Program-made: the position numbers and the translations under genes
The notes under the pieces: generated by a model
The model's input: only the letters and a program-made list of their open reading frames with translations
What the model was told of the DNA's origin: nothing
Database searches by the model: none
Assembly (NCBI RefSeq): GCF_900120125.1
Contig: NZ_LT635546.1
Location: 595,344 to 659,343 of the forward strand
DNA: 64,000 bases
Direction of reading: 5' to 3'
Source of the DNA: Gemella massiliensis
GTDB taxonomy: Bacteria > Bacillota > Bacilli > Staphylococcales > Gemellaceae
Part shown: piece after piece, positions 9,884 to 15,018 of the stretch
Numbering within the stretch: position 1 is the stretch's first letter
How the letters are laid out: the number at the start of each line of letters is the position of its first letter

Positions 9884-9942
9884 GACTGTAAAATAAATAG
9901 AAATGATAGTTTCCTTCCATCTTCTCTATTTATTTTACAGCT
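9884..9942 (-). terminator. long-stem terminator, probably displaced from rpoD
   Basis: Perfect 16-bp inverted repeat (9886-9901 with 9925-9940), followed on the minus strand by a T-rich run. No gene precedes it locally on that strand. The AT-rich 9545-9883 stretch to its left shows no gene or other feature I can support. Being just outside the left attachment site, it should originally have lain downstream of rpoD. Confidence 0.65.
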
Positions 9943-9980
9943 GAAAAATGCCAAGCAACAGCATGTTACTTAGCATTTTA
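9943..9980 (-). terminator. hairpin terminator, probably the original rpoD terminator
   Basis: Imperfect hairpin from AATGCTAAGTAAC and GTTGCTTGGCATT, followed on the minus strand by five T. It sits about 80 bases past the left att copy of the rpoD 3' end, exactly where the primary rpoD terminator would lie before the phage inserted. Confidence 0.7.
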
Positions 9981-10058
9981 ATCTTTATTTTCTCATACCC
10001 TGTATTCAACACAGAGCTAATTTTTGTATGTTTTACTATATATTATCATTTAAAAGAT

Positions 10059-10076
10059 TTATTCCATAAATCCTTT
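10059..10076. other. left prophage attachment site (duplicate of rpoD 3' end)
   Basis: TTATTCCATAAATCCTTT matches 49577-49594 at 17 of 18 positions, with a 12-base identical core. On the minus strand it reads Lys-Gly-Phe-Met-Glu-stop, the last codons of RpoD, with GGA instead of GGT for glycine. Beyond this the sequence to the right is unrelated to rpoD. Together with the integrase next to the other copy it defines the prophage limits. Confidence 0.85.
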
Positions 10077-10214
10077 TATTATATTACTAGCATTTTATAT
10101 AATGTTATATAATGTCAAATGATTAATTTAATAGTGTTTCTTATTTTTTATATTCTCATATAACATCATATAAATTTAACTTAAGTCCATTTTTTGCTCA
10201 CTTAAATTTTAAAA

Positions 10215-10370
10215 TTAATCACAGATAATATCTCCTCTTCTTATTTCTACTACATCAGATATATTCACATCTTCTGTGCCATCTTGACTTTCATATATTA
10301 AAGAAAATACATTGCTTGCGTCATCTTCTATTACTCTTACATAGTAAGTAAAATTATCTTTAGAGAGCAT
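10215..10370 (-). pseudogene. C-terminal fragment of an unknown gene
   Basis: A 51-codon frame ending in a plausible soluble C terminus (NFTYYVRVIEDD..., VVEIRRGDIICD). No ribosome site precedes its ATG at 10370 and the same frame reads sensibly back to about 10394 before a stop, so it looks like the tail end of a longer gene whose front is gone. I do not recognise the family. It lies inside the left end of the prophage. Confidence 0.45.
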
Positions 10371-10376
10371 ATAATA

Positions 10377-10541
10377 GCTAGAAAGGCTACTAGAAACGAA
10401 CTACCTTCAGGTTTTGCAAATTCTATTTTAAAATCATATATAGGTTATGAAAAAATAAACGTTAATCAAAAAGAAAACGAAAACTTAATGGCAAGTAATA
10501 AACTTGTTTCTATTGGAGATAAAGTAAAAAAATTAGATTAA
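10377..10541 (+). pseudogene. 3' fragment of an unknown gene, opposite strand
   Basis: A protein-like frame on the plus strand (RKATRNELPSGFANSILKSY..., SNKLVSIGDKVKKLD-stop) has no start codon or ribosome site. It begins where the minus-strand fragment ends, so two truncated genes meet head-on near 10375. This is a recombination scar of the kind common at prophage ends. Family unknown. Confidence 0.4.
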
Positions 10542-10545
10542 ATAA

Positions 10546-10640
10546 TTGACAAATTATGGGAAAGATGATAGAATGATAGTCAGATTAGAGGGCTATGCCC
10601 ACCGTGAGAAGTCTCTTATCATTCTACAGGATGAAAGGAG
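10546..10640 (+). ncRNA. candidate small RNA with consensus promoter
   Basis: TTGACA (10546-10551), 17-bp spacer and TAGAAT (10569-10574) face right, directly after the plus-strand fragment. The promoted segment holds a GGGC-TAT-GCCC hairpin (10590-10600), a GAG/CTC hairpin, then GGAGGC and seven T. A 9-bp inverted repeat AGAATGATA / TATCATTCT (10570-10578, 10617-10625) encloses the block and overlaps the -10, so part of the symmetry is in the DNA rather than the RNA. No peptide frame fits. It resembles the antisense half of a type I toxin locus, but no toxin is evident opposite it. Confidence 0.45.
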
Positions 10641-10717
10641 GCTTTTTTTCTACAGATAATTACTCGAAAAAACACTATTTTTTGAGCGAAAAAGTGGATA
10701 ATTTGCGGACATATTAT

Positions 10718-11101
10718 TTAACGAATATATTTATTAAACAAATTAGTTTCATCTAAATTTCTAGCAACCTTTTCTAAAATATCATCTTTTGAATACTTTT
10801 CAAAAAATTTAGATTTGCTAAAAGTTTTGCCGACTTCAAAATCCTCAATCATTTTATCAACTGCATTATTATTAATAAGCAGTTCAAAATTTACCTCCGC
10901 ATAAATAATATAATCATCCCCGAACCTTTCTTTGAAATAAACTTTTTTAATTTTCATTGGAACAAATGCAATATCTAACCCTAACTCTTCAATAATTTCG
11001 GAAATTGTTAAATCTTCTTCCTCAAGTTCAACATTACTACAAATTTTTACTTTTTTATTTCCGTTTACATAATATAACTTTTTATTTTCTAATTTTAACA
11101 T
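10718..11101 (-). CDS. uncharacterised prophage-end protein
   Basis: Soluble acidic protein of 127 residues, not recognised. It has an N-terminal beta-rich segment (MLKLENKKLYYVNGNKKVKI), a central YIIYAEVNFEL strand and a helical C terminus. AAGGAGAATAAAA precedes the ATG. Its first 20 bases overlap the end of the HTH gene, so the two are one operon. Position past the lysis genes at the prophage edge is where lysogeny-expressed cargo genes sit; a toxin-antitoxin, exclusion or defence role is possible but not shown. Confidence 0.75.
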   Translation of the reverse strand: MLKLENKKLYYVNGNKKVKICSNVELEEEDLTISEIIEELGLDIAFVPMKIKKVYFKERFGDDYIIYAEVNFELLINNNAVDKMIEDFEVGKTFSKSKFFEKYSKDDILEKVARNLDETNLFNKYIR

Positions 11102-11300
11102 TTTTTATTCTCCTTTTTTTTTCTAAATAATATTCATGAAGTTTTTTAGCGACTTTCAAAGTCATGTTCTCAATGGAATATTTTCCACTTCTATAATTTT
11201 GAATAACACTTAACGCAACGCCAGTATCTTTTGATATTCTATAATCAGTTATTTTGAGCTTAAACAGCTCTTCTATATCTTTTATTACTTTTTCTATCAT
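11082..11300 (-). CDS. small helix-turn-helix protein
   Basis: A 72-residue protein. ITDYRISKDTGVALSVIQNYRSGKYSIENMTLKVAKKL (about residues 17-54) has the spacing of an XRE-type helix-turn-helix with the usual N-Y-R-x-G-K turn. The C terminus is strongly basic (KKRRIKNVKIRK). TTAGGAGGAGTT precedes the ATG. It overlaps the following 127-residue gene by 20 bases, an arrangement typical of a regulator or antitoxin with its partner. A small hydrophobic frame ends in its ribosome site. Confidence 0.8.
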   Translation of the reverse strand: MIEKVIKDIEELFKLKITDYRISKDTGVALSVIQNYRSGKYSIENMTLKVAKKLHEYYLEKKRRIKNVKIRK

Positions 11301-11308
11301 AACTCCTC

Positions 11309-11392
11309 CTAAGTAAATATTAAAATTATTGAGATTATAATTGCGGCAATCCCTAACAGCAATATTAACATTTGTATTTTTTCTTTTCTCAT
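11309..11392 (-). CDS. possible 27-residue hydrophobic peptide
   Basis: Frame MRKEKIQMLILLL..., then almost wholly I/L/A to a Thr terminus: one basic N-terminal patch and one membrane helix. The stop codon lies inside the Shine-Dalgarno of the HTH gene, which suggests translational coupling. The ATG itself has no visible ribosome site and lies next to the -10 of a plus-strand promoter, so expression is doubtful. It could be part of the neighbouring type I toxin locus. Confidence 0.4.
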   Translation of the reverse strand: MRKEKIQMLILLLGIAAIIISIILIFT

Positions 11393-11447
11393 GCTATAAT
11401 GTGAGTAATTGAGGTACTTGGAGCTTTTGCTAAGCTCCTTTCCCTTG
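11372..11447 (+). ncRNA. antisense RNA candidate of a type I toxin-antitoxin locus
   Basis: Plus-strand promoter TTGTAT (11372-11377), 17 bp, TATAAT (11395-11400) with a TG extension; start near 11407. The RNA forms a GGAGCTT/AAGCTCC hairpin (11420-11438) followed by TTTCCCTT. It runs toward and overlaps the 3' untranslated end of the toxin mRNA coming from the other strand, the arrangement of bsrG/SR4 and txpA/RatA. Confidence 0.6.
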
Positions 11448-11453
11448 AAGTAT

Positions 11454-11573
11454 TTAGAAGATTTTACCAAGTAATTCTACTATCGTCTTTACCGTTTGGG
11501 TTATGGCTAAGACTATTGATATTTTGACTAGAATTTCTTGATTGGAATCTTCTTTTTTATTTCTCTTACCCAC
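11454..11573 (-). CDS. small membrane peptide, candidate type I toxin
   Basis: A 39-residue peptide: a hydrophilic, lysine-rich start (MGKRNKKEDSNQE) and then an amphipathic/membrane helix ILVKISIVLAITQTVKTIVE to the end. GAGGTGAGAAA precedes the GTG start, only 16 nt from the predicted transcription start. The mRNA has a consensus promoter and its 3' end is covered by a converging plus-strand RNA. I do not recognise the sequence as a named toxin family. Size, topology and RNA context make a type I toxin the best reading. Confidence 0.65.
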   Translation of the reverse strand: MGKRNKKEDSNQEILVKISIVLAITQTVKTIVELLGKIF

Positions 11574-11595
11574 TTTCTCACCTCTTTATATTTAT

Positions 11596-11624
11596 ATTAT
11601 ACCTTATATAACGTATAAAGTCAA
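11596..11624 (-). promoter_or_regulatory. promoter of the 39-residue peptide
   Basis: TTGACT (11619-11624), 17-bp spacer, TATAAT (11596-11601) on the minus strand; start near 11589. The spacer itself is rich in TATA palindromes. Confidence 0.8.
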
Positions 11625-11689
11625 TACTTTTTTAAAAAAATTCCTAAATAATAGAAATATTTAAAAATTTCCGTTATTCAGGCAATAAA

Positions 11690-11720
11690 AAATACCCCCT
11701 ATCAATAATGATAAGGGGGC
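11690..11720 (-). terminator. endolysin terminator
   Basis: Strong GC-capped stem, CCCCCTATCA with TGATAAGGGGG and a four-base loop, followed on the minus strand by a TATTTTTTATT tail about 60 bases after the endolysin stop. Confidence 0.88.
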
Positions 11721-11777
11721 TGAATAAAAATAAAGCGGTTATATTATACTACATATCTTTAATATTGACAAGGAATA

Positions 11778-12509
11778 TTAATCTCTATATCTCCATTCAC
11801 CATATTCTTTACCAGTTTTAAGATCCTTACTTGCGACATAACGTCTTTCTCCACTGTGTGAGATGTAAGATAACCATTCGTAACCATTAGCGTAGCAATA
11901 TTCCATATAATTAAATTCTTCACCATTTTCGTAAGTTGCTACTACTTCACTATCTAACGATGGAGCTGAACGCACATTTAACTTATCAACAGTTACCTTG
12001 AATGTTCTAGCTTTATCTAATGCTTGTAAATCGGTATTAGCTGGGTTATTAGCCGGTGTGTCGTTCACTGGGAAGTAGAACCACCCAACAATGCCGCTAA
12101 AGTCACGATTTCTATATCGGGCAGGACCGCCTACATATAAACTATCAGCGTTACCATCAACATTTTGTTCAATGGTACTCATTGTATACCCGTCACTATC
12201 AGCAATTACTAATCCTGTGTGCCCGTAAGAATGACCAGCAATATAAGTTGTATCCATAACAAACACCGCCCCCGCACGTGGCTTAGAATTGACATCTCCT
12301 ACCACATTATATTCAACTGTATAACCTAATGATTTAGCACTATTTAATAAATCTATTGCATTACCTCTTAATGCTTTACCAAAGAATAATACACTTAAGT
12401 AATTCGGTAAATCGACACATTGAGTGCCATATGCTCCGTCTTGATCTACCCCTATTCCTAAATTCGCTATTCTTTTTGCTTCATTTACTATATCTATTGT
12501 TTTAACCAT
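11778..12509 (-). CDS. phage endolysin, CHAP plus SH3b domains
   Basis: Peptidoglycan hydrolase of 243 residues that lyses the host at the end of the phage cycle. The N-terminal CHAP domain (about residues 1-150) shows the catalytic cysteine in GTQCVDLPNYL and the catalytic histidine in GHSYGHTGLVI, 60-70 residues apart as usual. A linker with NDTPANNPANTD leads to an SH3b cell-wall-binding domain (about 170-243) with LNVRSAPSLDSEVVATYENGE. GGAGG precedes the ATG. No signal peptide is present, so release depends on the holins just upstream. Confidence 0.92.
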   Translation of the reverse strand: MVKTIDIVNEAKRIANLGIGVDQDGAYGTQCVDLPNYLSVLFFGKALRGNAIDLLNSAKSLGYTVEYNVVGDVNSKPRAGAVFVMDTTYIAGHSYGHTGLVIADSDGYTMSTIEQNVDGNADSLYVGGPARYRNRDFSGIVGWFYFPVNDTPANNPANTDLQALDKARTFKVTVDKLNVRSAPSLDSEVVATYENGEEFNYMEYCYANGYEWLSYISHSGERRYVASKDLKTGKEYGEWRYRD

Positions 12510-12536
12510 TTATTTATCCTCCATTTTTTCATAATA

Positions 12537-12566
12537 AAAACACTAAGAACTTAATCTTAGTGTTTC
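12537..12566 (-). terminator. terminator between DUF2335 gene and endolysin
   Basis: Perfect 11-bp stem AAACACTAAGA/TCTTAGTGTTT with a six-base loop and a following T-rich stretch on the minus strand; part of the upstream transcript should end before the endolysin gene. Confidence 0.75.
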
Positions 12567-12569
12567 TTT

Positions 12570-13010
12570 CTACTTTTTACCTATATTTAAAAATGCATTA
12601 ACCAAACCTGCTACAGCCGGAATAGCGAAAATCCCAGCTCCTGTATTATTTCCGTTATAAGCTAAAAATACACTACAACCTAATCCTAGTAAAGAGATGA
12701 TAAATCCAAATATTAATCCTAATTTTTCTTTATTCAACTCCGAACTTAAAAGCTGTTTTTCTTGTCGCATTCTGTGTTCAGTTTGGTTCTCGACCATTTT
12801 CATAAATCTATCAGCACCGTTAGGAATTATTTTATCGAATTCTCTTAACATTTCTGGCGGTGGTACAGCTCCTTCATAAGTAATACTCTGCCTCATTACT
12901 AGTTTTTGAATTATCTGACCTCGTTCTTCTTCTGGTAATTCTTTTAATTCTTTTTCTAACTCTGCTACTTTATCATTTTCTTGCTTAGCAATATTTGTTT
13001 CTGAACTCAT
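12570..13010 (-). CDS. DUF2335-family membrane protein
   Basis: A 146-residue protein with the DUF2335 signature PPPEMLREFDKIIPNGADRFMKMVENQTEHR (about residues 50-80) followed by two hydrophobic segments (LGLIFGFIISLLGLGCSVFLAY and GAGIFAIPAVAGLVNAFL). The N-terminal third is a charged coiled coil. AAGGT lies 8 bases before the ATG and its start overlaps the end of the preceding small gene. DUF2335 proteins are common in prophages and of unknown role. The place in the lysis region suggests an envelope function; that is inference. Confidence 0.8.
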   Translation of the reverse strand: MSSETNIAKQENDKVAELEKELKELPEEERGQIIQKLVMRQSITYEGAVPPPEMLREFDKIIPNGADRFMKMVENQTEHRMRQEKQLLSSELNKEKLGLIFGFIISLLGLGCSVFLAYNGNNTGAGIFAIPAVAGLVNAFLNIGKK

Positions 13011-13176
13011 TATAAGCTACCTTCATATCACTCTCTACAGTTTTCCAATCAGATGCAAGGCTGGCTGCATCATTTTTTATTTCGTATTTTGTTGTACTTC
13101 CTCCTAACATATTAGAAAAACCAAATACAATAGCTATTCCTTTCAATAAAGAAAAAATCACTGATGTTTGTTTCAT
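12985..13176 (-). CDS. small protein coupled to DUF2335 gene
   Basis: A 63-residue protein with a hydrophobic N-terminal segment (VIFSLLKGIAIVFGF) and a polar helical C-terminal half. AAAGGAGGAGATTATC gives it a strong ribosome site. It overlaps the DUF2335 start by 26 bases, so the two are translationally linked. Family not recognised. Confidence 0.75.
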   Translation of the reverse strand: MKQTSVIFSLLKGIAIVFGFSNMLGGSTTKYEIKNDAASLASDWKTVESDMKVAYNEFRNKYC

Positions 13177-13235
13177 GATAATCTCCTCCTTTGATTAAAT
13201 TAATTATACAATTTAAAAAAAGAAAATTCAAGGAA

Positions 13236-13391
13236 TTAGATATGAATTCCAAATAAATGATGTAAATCTAAAATATTGAATTTGACTATAAATTCATTTA
13301 ATTTTTTATAATTCGTTTCTATCATACAAGAATTATTATGAAATTTCTTTTTATAATCATCATACAATTTTTTAAAATCAACATTATCCAT
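13236..13391 (-). pseudogene. short remnant resembling the start of a PBECR4-type nuclease domain
   Basis: A 51-codon frame with a good ribosome site (GGAGAGAAA before ATG). It ends FNILDLHHLFGIHI-stop; a short F-x(n)-L-x-H-L-x-G-I stretch is what begins the PBECR4 phage nuclease domain, whose remaining 100 or so residues are absent here. I therefore read it as the surviving 5' end of such a gene, though an intact small protein cannot be excluded. It lies directly downstream of the structured RNA at 13412-13626, whose promoter may read into it. Confidence 0.5.
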
Positions 13392-13411
13392 TTTCTCTCC
13401 ATAAAACAAAA

Positions 13412-13626
13412 TTAAGCACGGATTAGAAAAGACTCTAACCAGGTCTTACGATTAGTCGAATTGTTGGTTGACTAACTCCTCTTTGTGCTTCTTAGGCTTA
13501 TCTCCAAGGAACAGTTCTTAAGCTCTGCCAAGTAGTGTAATGTGCTTCTATTACACTTTCGTATCACTACGAATTTTAACGTTAAAACGAGACTGAAAGG
13601 AGGTGAATAGTTTCCTTTTTATCTCT
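13412..13626 (-). ncRNA. structured phage RNA with 16S-tail-like anti-Shine-Dalgarno sequence
   Basis: No protein frame fills this stretch, yet the minus-strand RNA folds into many perfect helices. In order from the 5' end: AAGGA/TCCTT enclosing the anti-SD; a self-complementary TTTTAACGTTAAAA; TTCGTA-GTGA-TACGAA with a GNRA-type loop; GTGTAAT/ATTACAC with an 8-base loop; a GCTTA/TAAGC stem; then AAGCAC/GTGCTT (13485-13490 with 13414-13419) closing a domain with TTAGTC/GACTAA and GGTTAGA/TCTAATC hairpins. UCACCUCCUUUC (13595-13606) equals 12 bases of the 16S rRNA 3' tail. It has a consensus promoter and no clear terminator, so it may be an independent RNA or the leader of the 51-codon frame downstream. 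No known RNA class recognised. Confidence 0.7.
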
Positions 13627-13632
13627 GAAATT

Positions 13633-13661
13633 ATTTTAATACAAATTCTACTTTTTGTCAA
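13633..13661 (-). promoter_or_regulatory. consensus promoter of the structured RNA
   Basis: TTGACA (13656-13661), 17-bp spacer, TAAAAT (13633-13638); predicted start near 13626, inside the late region, and therefore independent of the late-gene transcript. Confidence 0.85.
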
Positions 13662-13688
13662 ACACTATAAACAACTGTTCAAAGTGTG

Positions 13689-13943
13689 TTAATTATTTTT
13701 AACTTCTCTTATCCCTTTGTGAATTTGATGTAGTCCAGTTGCACTTAAGCCACTAACAATACCTATTACTATATTATGCCCTGAATATCCCTCTAATATG
13801 CAAATTAAAACTGCCCCTACAACTGCTAATATTGCGGGAATATAATTGTTAGGTATTTTAGGAAAGCTAGTCTTAATGCTGTTTCCTATCAGTAAACAAA
13901 GTGCCATTATTGCTGGACTTATAAATTGTTGTAATTCTGTCAC
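13689..13943 (-). CDS. phage holin (holin_5_2-like)
   Basis: An 84-residue membrane protein with two to three hydrophobic segments and a basic C terminus (HKGIREVKNN). The FPKIPNNYIPAILAVVGAVL and GIVSGLSATGLHQIHK segments fit the Phage_holin_5_2 type, whose members permeabilise the membrane so the endolysin can reach the wall. It directly follows a second holin gene and precedes the endolysin in transcription order. Confidence 0.8.
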   Translation of the reverse strand: MTELQQFISPAIMALCLLIGNSIKTSFPKIPNNYIPAILAVVGAVLICILEGYSGHNIVIGIVSGLSATGLHQIHKGIREVKNN

Positions 13944-13946
13944 TTA

Positions 13947-14336
13947 TTATTCCTCCTTGTTTTCTATTAAATCTTTTAATTTAGTAAGTCTTTTTAATAT
14001 TCCTTTTGGGAAAGGAACTCCTAATACTGTTAAATTCTCAATAACTGAAATTAAATAGCTATATATAAGATATAAAACTATAGTTGTTGCCACAGATTTA
14101 AATCCAATTGCTGTTAAAATTGGAAATGATATTATGATAAACATAATAATAGCTGTGTGCTTTAAAATCCCTTTCCTGCTTAGTGTTGAGTTCACCTCGT
14201 GAGTAACCCAAGATTTTGCAATTCCAGATAATATATCAAATATTATTAACGCCATAACAATATATAAAATTGCAATATTAAAAAATTCCCTAAGATGTAT
14301 TACTAAATCCGAAAATCTTAATTCTATTAATGCCAT
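13947..14336 (-). CDS. phage holin family protein (TcdE/BlhA-like)
   Basis: A 129-residue membrane protein with about four hydrophobic segments. FDILSGIAKSW in the first loop and a C-terminal LGVPFPKGILKRLTKLKD tail are typical of the holin_4_1 (toxin secretion/phage lysis) family. It lies 3 bases before the second holin gene. Two holin-type genes in tandem may act as holin plus regulator or as a two-component hole. Confidence 0.85.
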   Translation of the reverse strand: MALIELRFSDLVIHLREFFNIAILYIVMALIIFDILSGIAKSWVTHEVNSTLSRKGILKHTAIIMFIIISFPILTAIGFKSVATTIVLYLIYSYLISVIENLTVLGVPFPKGILKRLTKLKDLIENKEE

Positions 14337-14341
14337 TTAAA

Positions 14342-14590
14342 TTACTCCTGTTTAGTTTTTTCCAATTCCTCTAAAATTTTATCCTCTATCTCGTATCTTT
14401 TTTCCCTAAGTTCTTTTTCGTGTTTACGCATTTCTACACGATTTTTAGAGTACAATTCTCGGTTATACATACTTTCGTAAATTTCTGATACTCCTTTATC
14501 GTTAATTTCTACAGTTACTAACTTCACTGTTTCATCTCCTACCTTAAATCTACCCTCTAATTTTGTTGTTTTTTTAATTTCCAAAGTCAT
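14342..14590 (-). CDS. small phage protein of unknown function
   Basis: An 82-residue protein: a beta-rich start (KKTTKLEGRFKVGDETVKLVTVEIND) and a charged C-terminal coiled coil (MRKHEKELREKRYEIEDKILEELEK). Start and stop overlap neighbours by one to a few bases within the late operon, between the tail-tip and holin genes. Family not recognised. Confidence 0.75.
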   Translation of the reverse strand: MTLEIKKTTKLEGRFKVGDETVKLVTVEINDKGVSEIYESMYNRELYSKNRVEMRKHEKELREKRYEIEDKILEELEKTKQE

Positions 14591-15015
14591 TATTCTTTAT
14601 CTCCTTTTTCAAATTGTTCTAAAATATCATCAATTAGTATTGTTTCGTATGCCGATAACTCAACTTCAAGTTCTAACAAATCATTAAAAAAGTCAGTGTA
14701 ACGTTCAGAATATTCACCCCCTTGAATTATTACACTTTCAGTATTTAACTCATTTAACTCTTTGATAAACTCGTCTACATTAGCATTATCTTTATAGATT
14801 AAATTGCCGTCACTATCAACTTTAGGTTGATCTTTATCATATTCAACGTATACCTTAGCTAGTTCAGTTCTATCTTCAATATAAGTTTCTAATTTTTCCT
14901 GTAGTTTTTTAAGAAACTTAGCACGCCCCCTATTAGCTTTCATTTTTTTTATTGGTAAATTTGATACCGTCTGTAATAATATTTCCAAGTCTTTATTCTG
15001 AATTTTTAATTCCAT
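14590..15015 (-). CDS. DUF1617-like phage protein
   Basis: A 141-residue acidic helical protein that I assign with moderate certainty to DUF1617, a family found just after the tail fibre genes of streptococcal-type siphophages. The N terminus holds IQNKDLEILLQTVSNLPIKKMKANRGRAKFLKKL, the centre a DSDGNLIYKD turn, the end a very acidic helix. Function unknown. It lies 3 bases after the tail-tip gene and shares a base with the next. Confidence 0.65.
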   Translation of the reverse strand: MELKIQNKDLEILLQTVSNLPIKKMKANRGRAKFLKKLQEKLETYIEDRTELAKVYVEYDKDQPKVDSDGNLIYKDNANVDEFIKELNELNTESVIIQGGEYSERYTDFFNDLLELEVELSAYETILIDDILEQFEKGDKE

Positions 15016-15018
15016 TCT

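Noticed and set aside
12985-13176. Small hydrophobic protein as the holin
   Set aside because: Two better holin candidates lie just upstream and this one is coupled to DUF2335, so holin is not the simplest reading.
13595-13606. GAAAGGAGGTGA on the plus strand as a ribosome site for a plus-strand gene
   Set aside because: It is followed by ATAG and then several stops with no start codon at the right distance; the strong promoter and helices belong to the opposite strand.
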